This document shows, one piece after another, positions 9,565-18,762 of a DNA stretch of 38,154 nt. Under the pieces are notes generated by a model that had not been told where the DNA came from, did no database searches, and saw only the letters and a program-made list of their open reading frames with translations. The DNA is taken from IMG/VR virus record IMGVR_UViG_3300032118_000026, positions 1-38,154 of that record. One strand, given 5' to 3'. Position numbers and translations under genes: made by a program. Origin of the DNA: a virus. Each line of letters starts with the position of its first letter. Position 1 is the first letter of the stretch.

Positions 9565-9912
9565 CTAGCCAATCCGCCAATTTGTGCCATCGCAATGAAC
9601 TGGCACTGTGTTCGCACCACCAGCGGCCACCACAGAATTAAACGTGGTGGCGTTAGCATCGGTAACAGTGGTCCTTGCCCCTGCCCCAACCGTAGCAGCC
9701 GCCGGTAAGACCGCAACGGTTGTAGCGGTGCTTTTTAGGTAGGAGCTAGCGGTAAGACTCGTGGCAAGAGCCGCACCAAGGTTTTGTCCCACATATGCAG
9801 CCGCAACGGTGAACGAACATTTCCGAGCATCCCCATTCGACGTTGAAAACACCGGGACAAGATCGCCACCAGAGACAGAAGTGACAGCTGAAAGTTCATT
9901 GATTGTGCTCAT
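9565..9912 (-). CDS. Small virion-operon protein, function unknown (115 aa)
   Basis: Thr/Ala/Val-rich protein without charged helices. The N-terminal INELSAVTSVSGGDLVPVFSTSNGDARK pattern is seen in many phage small tail proteins encoded next to gp4/gp10-type genes, and the C-terminus ends in a TVPVHCDGTNWRIG strand motif found in phage fibre tips. A short structural or adaptor protein is likely. AGGTG precedes the ATG. Seven bases separate it from the gp4-like gene upstream. Confidence 0.55.
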   Translation of the reverse strand: MSTINELSAVTSVSGGDLVPVFSTSNGDARKCSFTVAAAYVGQNLGAALATSLTASSYLKSTATTVAVLPAAATVGAGARTTVTDANATTFNSVVAAGGANTVPVHCDGTNWRIG

Positions 9913-9919
9913 TTATCAC

Positions 9920-10396
9920 CTATTCAAAGACGAAAATGCCATCAGATCCTATCTGTAATTGATCTTCAGGCGGGGAAGTAAACTCTTCTGACGAGTAAAT
10001 AGCTTTGGCTCCAGCCCCAGCAGGCATAGATGGAAGGCGCATCTCTGGCGGGAAGGTTGCCCGTGAATACAAAACATTCAAAGCATTCCGAGCCGTCATC
10101 TTGGTTGCTGGATTCAGAGTCTTACCCACACCAGGCGCTAGCCGCATAGCTAGATTGGTGATGATAGCTTCGTAGGCAGAATCAGGGACTCCGGTATCAA
10201 CATCAATGTCGATGGTTGATGGTGTGGTGGCTATAGGATAACCCAAACGGATGCCTTTACCATTCCATTCAGCCATCATTGCATCCAAGCGCCGACCAGC
10301 TGCATTCATGTCACCTATTTCTAGGTCAAATACATAATCTGCCATACCTATTTCGGCGTAGGCCTCAGTAATAAACTCGCGCTTGGTGTATGACAT
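9920..10396 (-). CDS. Tail accessory factor, P22 gp4-like (158 aa)
   Basis: Resembles P22 gp4 (166 aa), which forms the dodecameric ring added to the portal after packaging. Shared landmarks are an N-terminal helix (REFITEAYAEIGM), RRLDAMMAEWNGKGIRLGY (P22: LEAMMAEWYQDGIITGY), EAIITNLAMRLAP (P22: VFHNLACRIAP) and a C-terminal tail with SMPAGAG (P22: RMPTGSG). P22 gp4 also has muramidase activity; whether this one does cannot be judged. AGGTAAG precedes the ATG. Confidence 0.87.
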   Translation of the reverse strand: MSYTKREFITEAYAEIGMADYVFDLEIGDMNAAGRRLDAMMAEWNGKGIRLGYPIATTPSTIDIDVDTGVPDSAYEAIITNLAMRLAPGVGKTLNPATKMTARNALNVLYSRATFPPEMRLPSMPAGAGAKAIYSSEEFTSPPEDQLQIGSDGIFVFE

Positions 10397-10397
10397 G

Positions 10398-10769
10398 TCA
10401 CTTACCTGCCAAATGGTTTACTTTCTCCAATAGAGTTTCATAACTCATCTTCCAGTACGTTTTGATGCCTAGTTCCTTCGCCTTAGCATCAAGCTCTTCT
10501 CTGGTAGGGGGAGTGCTGTCTTCTTCAACATCATCTTCTTTATGCGCTAGATCTTCTAGTTCTAAGGCTACTTCTACGACATCAGGAACGGGATCCAGAG
10601 GCATAGATTCAATTTCCCACGGTTGTAGGGCTTCGCCCAAATTCCCAAACCATCCATCCTCTAGCATCGTGGAATATTCTTGATCATTTGTGACCAATTT
10701 ATAATCGTACTTGCCACCGGCCCTTTCGTGCGGGCCTCCATCTTTGTATACTAGGCGTGGGAAGATCAT
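10398..10769 (-). CDS. Acidic virion-operon protein with C-terminal SAP/HeH-like helix pair (123 aa)
   Basis: N-terminal half starts MIFPRLVYKDGG and contains YSTMLEDGWFGN, a combination common in phage head-proximal hypotheticals. The middle is very acidic (LEDLAHKEDDVEEDS). The last 35 residues, REELDAKAKELGIKTYWKMS followed by YETLLEKV, look like the helix-extended-loop-helix motif found at the ends of several phage head proteins. The ATG overlaps the stop of the 52-aa gene upstream and has GGGGAGG in front. Function unknown. Confidence 0.6.
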   Translation of the reverse strand: MIFPRLVYKDGGPHERAGGKYDYKLVTNDQEYSTMLEDGWFGNLGEALQPWEIESMPLDPVPDVVEVALELEDLAHKEDDVEEDSTPPTREELDAKAKELGIKTYWKMSYETLLEKVNHLAGK

Positions 10770-10924
10770 TTCTTCCTCCCCTTCGCTTTCCCAGGCTTAC
10801 CCTTGGCTTCTTTTGCCGTATTCAAAGCAATGGCCACGGCCTGCTTTTGAGGCTTCCCAGCTTTCATTTCTTTCCTGATATTACTAGAAATGCTTTGTTT
10901 GCTATAACCTTTAGTAAGAGGCAT
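10766..10924 (-). CDS. Small basic DUF6496-like protein (52 aa)
   Basis: Lys/Ala-rich protein beginning MPLTKGYSKQSISSNIRK and continuing with KAGKPQKQAVAIALNTA. This pattern recurs in many phage and bacterial short ORFs (the DUF6496-type family); no function is established. AAGGAG lies six bases before the ATG, and the stop overlaps the next start (ATGA). It is encoded between the glycine-rich fibre and the head-proximal genes. Confidence 0.8.
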   Translation of the reverse strand: MPLTKGYSKQSISSNIRKEMKAGKPQKQAVAIALNTAKEAKGKPGKAKGRKK

Positions 10925-10941
10925 TGGGTTCTCCTTGTGTT

Positions 10942-10969
10942 GAGAGGGGGCAAAAATCTACCCCCTCTC
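10942..10969. other. Nine-bp perfect hairpin between fibre-like gene and 52-aa gene
   Basis: GAGAGGGGG (10942-10950) pairs with CCCCCTCTC (10961-10969) around a 10-base loop. Neither strand has a U-run after the stem, so it is not a classic terminator. A 3'-end stabilizer or partial attenuator after the abundant head proteins is a reasonable guess. Confidence 0.6.
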
Positions 10970-10986
10970 GCGTCTATCGAAACTGA

Positions 10987-12114
10987 TTAGCCAATCCTAT
11001 ATCCAACCCATGCATTAGTTCCGGAATAACGGAAAAGCCACGTGCCATAACAATTAAAGGTAGATCCAGATGGACCAACCGTAACTTCCCCAACAAATGT
11101 TACATCACCATCCCCAGCGGTGAGAGTAGCGATATCATCGCCACCTGCACCAACCGTAATGAGGTGAAACAAGAATGAGTCGCCCGTAGCAATATCAGCA
11201 GGGCATGCAGCGGTTAGAAGTGCCCCAGTAGGCGTAGTGAGTGTACGGCCAGTAGTGACCGTGAACACAACGATGCCGTTGATCATTTGGGCACCCGTGA
11301 CGGTTTCGGCACCGTCAGCTTTGGGCGTGGCTGCGGTCTGTTGGAAGTAAATCTGCCCACCAGCGGACCGATGGAAGATGCCTCCCGCGATGCCTGACCC
11401 AGCCTTTGCGCCTGGGGTCATGATGATACTGCCACCATTACCGTTAGTAGACGCAGCGGCTCCGCCAGTCAAACTGACATCGCCACCATCTCCAGTGGCC
11501 CCAGCGCCGGACGCGCCGCCAGTGACCTGAGCAGCTCCACCAGCAGCGGTGCCTTGACCAGCTCCACCGACCACTTTACCAACACCACCGACACCATTAC
11601 CATTAGTGCCAGCTCCGCCAGTAACAGACGCAACACCACCATTACCAGAGGTGGCCCCACCAGCACCAGCGGCCACAGTGGCGGCACCTCCAACTCCAGT
11701 AGCACCAGGCTGCCCACCTGTGAGGTAGACCGCACCACCCGCATTGCCAGCCGTGCTAGAGGTGCCACCCACAACTGCCACATACCCGCCCTGAGCAGCG
11801 GCCAAACCCGAAATCGTAGCAGTAGCGTCAGCCATACTCAGGTCAGGGGTAGGTTCAAACACGGACGGTGAAGCACCGACTTCATAGTATGCTACAGCTT
11901 CACTAGCTTCCATCCTTACTTCAGTTTTTCCAGAGACTGCGGCACTTGTGTACTCGCTGCCAGCGGTGGTAGTAGCCACCAGGTCCCAAGTGTCAGGGTG
12001 GTTAGGATAGCCAACCTTTTTGTATAGCTGGACTGGAGACAAACTATAAATACCGATCTTTTCTGCGTCAGGTACGGTTGCATAACCAGTCCCATTAGAA
12101 TAAATAGTTCCCAT
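10987..12114 (-). CDS. Glycine-rich head fibre or decoration protein (375 aa)
   Basis: Immediately downstream of the coat gene. Residues about 105-245 are an imperfect Gly/Ala/Val/Thr repeat (VTGGAGTNGNG, VVGGAGQGTAAGG, VTGGASGAGATGDGG, LTGGAAASTNGNGG). Each unit is roughly 17-20 residues with a GG turn, suggesting stacked beta or polyglycine-type strands. The flanking N-terminal domain (1-95) and C-terminal beta domain (260-375, ending WLFRYSGTNAWVGYRIG) are non-repetitive. Position and repeat type suggest a fibre or decoration protein on the capsid. AAGGAG lies before the ATG. No collagen Gly-X-Y register is kept, so I do not call it collagen-like. Confidence 0.62.
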   Translation of the reverse strand: MGTIYSNGTGYATVPDAEKIGIYSLSPVQLYKKVGYPNHPDTWDLVATTTAGSEYTSAAVSGKTEVRMEASEAVAYYEVGASPSVFEPTPDLSMADATATISGLAAAQGGYVAVVGGTSSTAGNAGGAVYLTGGQPGATGVGGAATVAAGAGGATSGNGGVASVTGGAGTNGNGVGGVGKVVGGAGQGTAAGGAAQVTGGASGAGATGDGGDVSLTGGAAASTNGNGGSIIMTPGAKAGSGIAGGIFHRSAGGQIYFQQTAATPKADGAETVTGAQMINGIVVFTVTTGRTLTTPTGALLTAACPADIATGDSFLFHLITVGAGGDDIATLTAGDGDVTFVGEVTVGPSGSTFNCYGTWLFRYSGTNAWVGYRIG

Positions 12115-12133
12115 TGTTAGCTCCTTTCTAAGC

Positions 12134-13408
12134 CTAGGTCTGATTAAAGAGAATGATTCCGCTCATTTCGGGTTGCTTGTTCACAACGCCGAAGTATGTA
12201 TCACAGCGGAATTTGGTTTTCATCGTATTGATGTCGTATTGCTTAGACATAACCAGTTCAATCCCCTGGTCGGTGGTGCCACGCAGCACTTGGGCACCAG
12301 CACCATCCGGGACCGCGTAACGTCCAGGAATAATTTCTAGCGCGTCTTTCTGCCAGAAGCAATTTATAGGAGCTGCGACGGTGTTAAGGAACACGATGGC
12401 GCTATTTGGAGCCTTAGTATTAATAACGCAATTCTGGTATTGGGCCGTCGCATCGCTCACGACCTGGTTGGTGATCATAGGCGGGGTGATGACAAGATGC
12501 GTGGCATCAGTCACAGAAATTACGCGGAAGGTCTTGAGCTGGCCCGTGTCGCCCTTGGTGATGTGATGCACCGCGTCAAGAGTAGCAACCGTGAAGCAAT
12601 CACCAGCGGCCACGCCAACAGTGGATGAAATTGTAATCGTCTGGAAACGGTTATCGACATTGGCGGTTTCGCCCGTGGTGGCCGTAGAGGTGGACACAGG
12701 GACGTAATAATTAACGGCTGCATCCAACGTTGACATTGTAAGGCCCGCTCCACCACCAGCAGCGGTAATACGGTTTGCGTAGTCAAACTTGTATGTCTCA
12801 AAGCTGGCCACAGGACCAACGTACGCACGCTCATAGGCCTTTTCGCTCTTGGCATTACCGAATGATCGGCTAGCCTTGGACAAATCAGCGGCCATGCCGT
12901 TGTAATCACGGGTTGACAGACCCAAATACCGATCCCACCCAGGGACACCAGCCTCATTCATTACCGCCTCGCAGAGCGCGGCATCAGCGAAGCCCGAGGC
13001 AGCAGCAGCCACCTTAACCACCATGCTACCGTAGTTAGCGGCTGCATTCATGATTGCGACATTGATATCAGAAGCAAGCTTCTGCTTGGCCGAATCACCA
13101 AGCCGCTTTTCCTGGATCGCATCCCGCATTTCTGTTGCGCTCATAATCCATGGCACAGATCGGCTATAACCAATGGTGGCAGGGACGCTAAGTTGGGTCT
13201 GATCCCCAAAATTAGCAGTCATGTCCGTCCCGCTATAGGACTGCATGATGTAAGGTTGCGGACGCCAGATGACGTTATTGGTCCGCTCCATCAACACCTG
13301 GTCGGTCCTGTAAACACTCACATTGCGAGATAGCACAAGGGCATCATTGAACCCTTCAAGCAAATCCTCGAATGCGACCCGTTCCTCTTTATTAAAATCG
13401 TTGCTCAT
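12134..13408 (-). CDS. Major capsid protein, P22 gp5-like (424 aa)
   Basis: HK97-fold coat protein of the P22 subgroup, length matching gp5 (430 aa). The inserted I-domain is recognisable at about residues 230-310: NVDNRFQTITISSTVGVAAG parallels P22 [20 protein letters not shown], followed by FRVISVTDATHLVITP (P22: FSVVRVVDGTHVEITP). The helical N-arm and spine-helix segments precede it, and SAIVFLNTVAAPINCFW with GIELVMSKQYDI match the P-domain end. AAGGAG lies before the ATG, and the start overlaps the scaffold stop. Confidence 0.92.
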   Translation of the reverse strand: MSNDFNKEERVAFEDLLEGFNDALVLSRNVSVYRTDQVLMERTNNVIWRPQPYIMQSYSGTDMTANFGDQTQLSVPATIGYSRSVPWIMSATEMRDAIQEKRLGDSAKQKLASDINVAIMNAAANYGSMVVKVAAAASGFADAALCEAVMNEAGVPGWDRYLGLSTRDYNGMAADLSKASRSFGNAKSEKAYERAYVGPVASFETYKFDYANRITAAGGGAGLTMSTLDAAVNYYVPVSTSTATTGETANVDNRFQTITISSTVGVAAGDCFTVATLDAVHHITKGDTGQLKTFRVISVTDATHLVITPPMITNQVVSDATAQYQNCVINTKAPNSAIVFLNTVAAPINCFWQKDALEIIPGRYAVPDGAGAQVLRGTTDQGIELVMSKQYDINTMKTKFRCDTYFGVVNKQPEMSGIILFNQT

Positions 13409-14277
13409 ACTTCTCCTTTATTCTTTTGTTTTGCTTTTTGCTGAGCCCTATATAGGTGAACCTTTGTATAATCACCTGTTTTTTCAGCTTCAGCACGAAG
13501 GCGGTCTAGGTTGTTATCCATCCCGCCACCGACAGAACCAGACCTAACAGGCACAGTTTCAGGTGGGGGTGGGGTTTTCTTGGTTACACTCACTTTAGCC
13601 TCCAGGTCGCGAACCGCAAACGCAAACGCAATGGGATCAGTAATGACGGCCAGTTCTTTTAATCTGGCTTCGTTTTTACCCAATGCATAAATGAATGAAG
13701 CTGGGTTTTTGGTGTATTGAACAACAATCCCTTGCTGAGTCTGATTCAAAGCTTGCGTGACTTCCGCTTCTGACTCAACGTAGTCATTCACCTTCAACTC
13801 TGCCTTGAGCTTTGCATAGGATGACAGTCTCTCCTGCCAAGCCTGCTCATGCTCAGTTTGCTTTTTGCGTTTCTGCTCCTCTTCGGCTTCGGCATGCTTT
13901 TTGCGGTCATTCCACGCCAGTAATTCACGTTCAAATATTTCATCGTCGAAGTCGCAACCTGAAAGAGTAGGCTTTTCTCCCACAACCGAAACAGGTTCCG
14001 GCTGGGGCTTAGCCTTTTCTAGCTCAGCTTCAAGTCGCTTGATTGTACGCAATTGCTCTTTGTGGCTTTTCCGCAACTCCTTTACCCACGGTGGAGCCGT
14101 TTTAGTCTCCTCTTCCTCGGGTTGTGCTTCACCCTCAAAAGTTACTACGACTTCGTCACTCTCTGGCTCAGCAGGTGTTCCCTGTTTTGGCTCAGTCTCT
14201 GGGGTCTCCCCTTCGATAGGCTCTTGGGTAGTCTCTGCTTCTGGTTCCGTGACGATTGTTTCTGTGTCTAGGCTCAT
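13405..14277 (-). CDS. Scaffolding protein, P22 gp8-like (290 aa)
   Basis: Directly upstream of coat and close to P22 gp8 (303 aa). It has the expected layout: an acidic Glu/Pro/Thr-rich disordered N-terminus (about 1-60), a charged coiled-coil middle (about 65-160), and a basic C-terminal helix-turn-helix (LDRLRAEAEKTGDY, then RAQQKAKQKNK) that would bind coat. It guides procapsid assembly and leaves the shell before packaging. The start overlaps the portal stop. Confidence 0.85.
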   Translation of the reverse strand: MSLDTETIVTEPEAETTQEPIEGETPETEPKQGTPAEPESDEVVVTFEGEAQPEEEETKTAPPWVKELRKSHKEQLRTIKRLEAELEKAKPQPEPVSVVGEKPTLSGCDFDDEIFERELLAWNDRKKHAEAEEEQKRKKQTEHEQAWQERLSSYAKLKAELKVNDYVESEAEVTQALNQTQQGIVVQYTKNPASFIYALGKNEARLKELAVITDPIAFAFAVRDLEAKVSVTKKTPPPPETVPVRSGSVGGGMDNNLDRLRAEAEKTGDYTKVHLYRAQQKAKQKNKGEV

Positions 14278-16340
14278 TGTCCCTCCATCGCGCCGATTTC
14301 GGTTGGGCGGATACCGTTTTGCTGCATAAATGCCTGAATCGTCCTTATGGCGTTCTCACGCTCCATAGCATCGATCCCGGCGAGTGTTTCAAGCGTCTTT
14401 GCGTGCGTTAATTCTGTATTTGCAGTCACCTGGCCTGTCTCGGCCAATGCCTTTTCTGCCTTAGCGCTAGCCTCTCTTGACATGGCTTCGGCAAGTTGAG
14501 TGTTTGGATCGGGTGGCCTGTTAGCTTCTGCTTCCTCCAACCTCTTCTTGTCTTCTTCACTTGGGGGTAGCGTGCCCATGCTCACCAATCGACGACGGAA
14601 ATACTCTCGCACGTCTTTGAGCCCTTCACCCTCAAGGTTCATAATCATGAGTGACTGTAGAACTTGAAGCGTTTCTGGATCCTGCACAACCCCCATCAAA
14701 CTAGTAATAGATCTAGTCATGGATTCGCGCTGGGTATTGAATGATGGCCCAACCTCGACAAAGACATCCATCTTCGCTTCCGCAAGGTCATTCGAGTATT
14801 TTACCTCATCATTTTCGCCCAATGTAGGCTTCTTGATTTCTACGGTACCAGGTTCCCCATTGACCCCGACCGTTTTCATCTTTCGCTTATCTTCTACGTA
14901 TACTTCTTTGGCCATTGATAGCCAAATCTCTCCACCGCACTGAACAGACTTAGCAAAATTGCTCATATAAATATAAGCCTGCAAGTCGATGCGCGTCTGA
15001 ATCAGCTCTACAGTCTTGGAGCTGATATTTGACACCATCTTGTCCGCATTCTGAGGATTGCCCAGAATATCAGCCATGTCTGTTTCTGTAATCTGGAGCA
15101 AAGTTGCTAACGCTTGCGGTATCTGTGGGGGCTTGGTGTAAGCAAGCGGGCCAGAGGGCATAACCTGGCCTTCCGCGTCTGTGATAGGATTAACCAGCAA
15201 GTAAGGATACTGCTTGATATTATCCTCTTGCCACATCACTTGATGGCCTGCGATCTGCTCAGGGATGAAGATGGGCTTTTCGATAGACGAGTAAGCGCTT
15301 ATCTCTGCTAACTTGGAAAGCTGCATATTCTTCAGGCGCTGGGGATCGCGGGCTAGGCGCACATGCCCCATACATCGCTCAACACCATCTACAAACCATC
15401 GTTTGCCGTAGAATGGAGCAATTGGAATACGCTCACCAGCGATGTATCCACAGTCTTCCAATACCTTTCCGCCCGACATAATGTATTTGTGGACTCTCTT
15501 CTGAGGGATGCGCTTGCTTTGGACTAGCTTGTACCCAGTAGCCTCAAGCTCCTCTTGTAGCTCCTCATCCTCGTCATACTCTTTCTTGTCATAACGTTTA
15601 ACTTCACCATTGATCCCATTAAAAAACAGTACGGTTTTACCAGAGTCCACTACCTTGTAATACTCTGCAATATACACCTTGTCAGGAGTGGCCCAGTCAA
15701 ACTCTGAAGCGGTCACTTCCCGATCCCAGGATGATGGTGAATCATTATAAGTATCCTTATATGATTCATAACTCATAGGAACCAAAACAAAACAGTGTTT
15801 AGCATCCTTTTTGTCTTGCCTACTTGCGTCAATGTCGAAGAATACGCATGAATCAGCCTCAAAAATGGGCTCTATCCTGATCCTTTGGCGTGTGTCAGTT
15901 TCATCGTCAGGATATTCATATTCCGTTCTGAGCCTCCAGGCACCGAATCCACCACGCAAACCTTCACTGAATGCGTTATCGTATGCTTCATTGGCGATAC
16001 TGTCTTGTTCATCCGCCCGGAACAACCCATCGCATGTGTCTGCCAGTTCATCATCCCGGGTGCCATCACGAGACACGAAGTCGGCAGTAATACGGTTATT
16101 CCTATACTCGTTTTCAATCCTCAATACAGATAGGTGGACCTTGTTCACCTCAAACATGGGCTTATTCTGGAACTGCTCACCTAGGGCACCTTCCCATTGA
16201 GCACCTGGAATATCACAGAAGCGCCGATCCTTCAGGCATTGCTGGCGTTCCGGCTGCATAACCCCGATGATCCTATCAAACTCTCGTATTGCTTCATCAT
16301 GAACGGATCGAAGTTTTTCGTCATTTGTAGGACGGGCCAT
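14274..16340 (-). CDS. Portal protein, P22 gp1-like (688 aa)
   Basis: Forms the dodecameric ring for DNA packaging and tail attachment. Length is near P22 gp1 (725 aa). It has the P22-portal N-terminus (DRIIGVMQPERQQCLKDRRF, then GAQWEGAL) and HLSVLRIENEYRNNRITADF. FGAWRLRTEYEY, CVFFDIDASRQDKKDAKHCF and the MADILGNPQNAD region follow. The last 90 residues are helical and Ala/Glu-rich (SREASAKAEKALAETGQ), as for the portal barrel. GGGAG is seven bases before the ATG. Confidence 0.92.
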   Translation of the reverse strand: MARPTNDEKLRSVHDEAIREFDRIIGVMQPERQQCLKDRRFCDIPGAQWEGALGEQFQNKPMFEVNKVHLSVLRIENEYRNNRITADFVSRDGTRDDELADTCDGLFRADEQDSIANEAYDNAFSEGLRGGFGAWRLRTEYEYPDDETDTRQRIRIEPIFEADSCVFFDIDASRQDKKDAKHCFVLVPMSYESYKDTYNDSPSSWDREVTASEFDWATPDKVYIAEYYKVVDSGKTVLFFNGINGEVKRYDKKEYDEDEELQEELEATGYKLVQSKRIPQKRVHKYIMSGGKVLEDCGYIAGERIPIAPFYGKRWFVDGVERCMGHVRLARDPQRLKNMQLSKLAEISAYSSIEKPIFIPEQIAGHQVMWQEDNIKQYPYLLVNPITDAEGQVMPSGPLAYTKPPQIPQALATLLQITETDMADILGNPQNADKMVSNISSKTVELIQTRIDLQAYIYMSNFAKSVQCGGEIWLSMAKEVYVEDKRKMKTVGVNGEPGTVEIKKPTLGENDEVKYSNDLAEAKMDVFVEVGPSFNTQRESMTRSITSLMGVVQDPETLQVLQSLMIMNLEGEGLKDVREYFRRRLVSMGTLPPSEEDKKRLEEAEANRPPDPNTQLAEAMSREASAKAEKALAETGQVTANTELTHAKTLETLAGIDAMERENAIRTIQAFMQQNGIRPTEIGAMEGQ

Positions 16341-16352
16341 TTGTGACTCCCG

Positions 16353-17693
16353 TTACATCTTACGCCAATGGTTGGCTATTGGCAATGGGTATGCATCAAT
16401 TGTTTTGGGCTTTACTGGGGCGACTATACCACCGAACAACTCGGATAGCACCCAAAACCACGCGTCAGCCCTGTTTGGGCTATCTGATCCAGTGTAACCA
16501 TAGGAAGAAAATGCAACTAATTCATCTTCCAATTCATGGAAGTCGCCAACGTGCCTTACCTTCCCTTGCTCATACAATGCGCTGAATGGCTCAGCTCGCA
16601 CGTGCTTCCCACGTGATGCGTTGACGGACTTATACGGCGTGCGAGGCCTAGCCGATTGGATGGTCTGCTTGACCATGGCTCCACCATAGTTCTGCTCGCC
16701 CACAATAACGTTTGCCTCATGCTTGTCGTATGCCGTGGTGGCGACCCGAGCCCAGGTAGCAGGCCCTGCTTTGACTGTGCAATCCTCCAACAGATATGCG
16801 TTGCCGTCCGTCCCGAGTCCACCCACCACAATCCCGATTGCGTCATTGTCTGCATTGTTTTCGTCATCCGCTCCGCTCGGGTCAACACCTACCACCACTC
16901 GCACCAGGGGCGGGACAGTGGAGGCATCCAACACTCTCCATTTATCTATGTCCTCGTCATGGAATAACGCGTTCGGCGTTGCATCCGAAAACTCGCCTTG
17001 CATAAATCTCTTGCGCAATCGCGAAGGTAAGCCCTCGAGCGTTTGCATGTAGTCATCACTAATATTCTCTATATTGTCTTCAGGATTAATCTTGAACCAC
17101 ACATAGTCGTTTGGGTCTCGAAGCGGCAATTTGCCATCCGGCTCTCTTTTTTCGATGAATATACGATAAGTCCAGTGTGATTTGGATGGAGGATTCTCGT
17201 CATAATACATGCGAGGCTTTAGCTTTGTGGCTGGCCTGCCCTGAATTGCCTGGTCAACTTGCTGAGCAAGACGAGTTACCGCGATATTTCGAGACTCAAG
17301 CGGGATCTGGCTTACCTCGTTTAGATATATTGTGACAAACTCCATGCCCAATATCTTTTCGGTTCGTTCTTTGTCATCGAGGCCACCAAACCAAATCTGT
17401 GAACCATTTTCCAGTTCTGCATACCAATCTGTTTTACTGATTGAATATTTCACCCCCGGGAACGCTAGGCGCATCACCTTTGGAAATGTGTCCATAATCA
17501 CGGAGGCTTTAACTGCGTTGAAGCGAAATCTGAGTATCGCATGCCTTGAATTAGGGGCCTTTAGTGCCCTCATAACTACATTACGAGTCAGTAGGAATGT
17601 TTTCCCACTCCTGCTACCACCGAACAACATGAGATGCGTTGCTTCACCTGCCAGGACGGCCTGTGCCTCTTCCTGACGCCTGGTTAGCTTCAT
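16353..17693 (-). CDS. Terminase large subunit (446 aa)
   Basis: Packaging ATPase and nuclease. Walker A is GGSRSGKT (residues 25-32). The Walker B-like strand is VTIYLNEVS (about 134-142), with NE in place of the usual DE, a substitution seen in this TerL subgroup. The C-terminal RNase H-like nuclease begins at VVVGVDPSGADDENNAD (about 267), whose aspartate would bind metal. It docks on the portal encoded immediately downstream. GAGG precedes the ATG, and the start overlaps the small-subunit stop. Confidence 0.93.
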   Translation of the reverse strand: MKLTRRQEEAQAVLAGEATHLMLFGGSRSGKTFLLTRNVVMRALKAPNSRHAILRFRFNAVKASVIMDTFPKVMRLAFPGVKYSISKTDWYAELENGSQIWFGGLDDKERTEKILGMEFVTIYLNEVSQIPLESRNIAVTRLAQQVDQAIQGRPATKLKPRMYYDENPPSKSHWTYRIFIEKREPDGKLPLRDPNDYVWFKINPEDNIENISDDYMQTLEGLPSRLRKRFMQGEFSDATPNALFHDEDIDKWRVLDASTVPPLVRVVVGVDPSGADDENNADNDAIGIVVGGLGTDGNAYLLEDCTVKAGPATWARVATTAYDKHEANVIVGEQNYGGAMVKQTIQSARPRTPYKSVNASRGKHVRAEPFSALYEQGKVRHVGDFHELEDELVAFSSYGYTGSDSPNRADAWFWVLSELFGGIVAPVKPKTIDAYPLPIANHWRKM

Positions 17694-18205
17694 AGCGCCT
17701 CATCATACTTGGACGCTACCACAGTGACAATTCCGGAATGCTCGACACGCTCTTTAAGCAATCCATGGTACTTAGCCAACATTTCGGTATTCTTGTCTTT
17801 ATCGGTCAACTTAATTTTCCTCAGGAGACCGATGGCGTGTTTTTGATCCCCTGATCCTTCAAATAACTCCACCACTTCCATGGATTGGATGCTCCTGCGA
17901 ACATCTTCAGGGATATCGCTCATTAATTTTAATGAACCATCTTTTTCGTAGAGGTCTGCGCAGTCTAAGGTTGCCCTAGTAGAAATGAGTCTCAATAGGT
18001 CATTTGCCCCAAGATGTGATTCCCTGAGCAGATCTTCTGTCAGTCCTTGTATGAATGCCCAGGTCTCAGGATCGTCTAGGAGTTTGGATCCCAAGACATA
18101 TGCAGTCTTCGGGCTATACCCTGCGTCCTTCGCGGCTTGAGTGGCGTTGAAGCCATTCTCCACATATTTGTGAGCGAATAGGACTCTTTGTTCATTCAGT
18201 GGCAT
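17690..18205 (-). CDS. Terminase small subunit (171 aa)
   Basis: N-terminal helix-turn-helix of the Terminase_2 type: QRVLFAHKYVENGFNATQAA then KDAGYSPKTAYVLGSKLL. The middle is a helical oligomerization region, and the C-terminus carries charged residues that usually contact the large subunit. It would recognise the packaging site and start headful cutting. The ATG has GGGA upstream. No pac sequence was identified; in P22 it lies inside this gene. Confidence 0.87.
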   Translation of the reverse strand: MPLNEQRVLFAHKYVENGFNATQAAKDAGYSPKTAYVLGSKLLDDPETWAFIQGLTEDLLRESHLGANDLLRLISTRATLDCADLYEKDGSLKLMSDIPEDVRRSIQSMEVVELFEGSGDQKHAIGLLRKIKLTDKDKNTEMLAKYHGLLKERVEHSGIVTVVASKYDEAL

Positions 18206-18229
18206 ATTAATCCCAGGTAATTTCTCGGT

Positions 18230-18280
18230 TCATTTCTTCCCGCCCTTAGATTTACCTTTGCCTTTACTCTTGCATGCCAT
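18230..18280 (-). CDS. Possible Lys/Gly micro-ORF (16 aa)
   Basis: ATG with GAGG six bases upstream encodes MACKSKGKGKSKGGKK. Similar very short Lys/Gly-rich ORFs occur in phage genomes, but at 16 codons chance cannot be excluded. It fills the 100-base gap between the 137-aa gene and the small terminase. Confidence 0.35.
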   Translation of the reverse strand: MACKSKGKGKSKGGKK

Positions 18281-18306
18281 GATTTACCTCGCATGGGTAG
18301 GTTACG

Positions 18307-18720
18307 TTATAACGATTTAGTGCGCAAGGCACGGGTGACTCTACGGGCTTCCTTGGTCGGGTCAAATGACTTGGGGACATCTAGCCCCGCAATTGTGTAT
18401 AGATTTTTGAGGCACTCACTGAAAAGAGGCATCACTTGCACCGCAGTATCAGCCTCTTTGGTGGTGTAGAGAGTGGCATCGGCTGCAATCCAAGCGGCAT
18501 TCCACCGGATGGTTTTCCACTGCTCATCAGACATATCAGCTAGTTTGGGGTGCGTTACTATTTTTTGATGGGCCATTTGACTAAACACATCATTGAAGAT
18601 GAACCTGGCTTGCTGGTTCCACCGACGCCATTGACGTTTAGGGACTTTATTGATGTTTTCGCACGCCTCGGATGCGCTCAGAGCTTCCGGCATTTCGACC
18701 ACTTCTACTTTCTTAGGCAT
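18307..18720 (-). CDS. Hypothetical protein at head of late operon (137 aa)
   Basis: Helical soluble protein with SASEACENINKVPKRQWRRWN and RWNAAWIAADATLYTTKEAD. I do not recognise a family. It is the first gene after the triple-promoter region and precedes the terminase genes, so it is expressed with or just before packaging functions. GAGGTG precedes the ATG. A DNA-binding or packaging accessory role is only a guess from position. Confidence 0.6.
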   Translation of the reverse strand: MPKKVEVVEMPEALSASEACENINKVPKRQWRRWNQQARFIFNDVFSQMAHQKIVTHPKLADMSDEQWKTIRWNAAWIAADATLYTTKEADTAVQVMPLFSECLKNLYTIAGLDVPKSFDPTKEARRVTRALRTKSL

Positions 18721-18762
18721 CTTGCACCTCTTGCGGTATTGTGTGCCCCGCGTGGCGTGAAC

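Noticed and set aside
16344-16359. TGTGA-N6-TTACA-like dyad at the terminase/portal junction
   Set aside because: Part of the portal ribosome site; no promoter elements.
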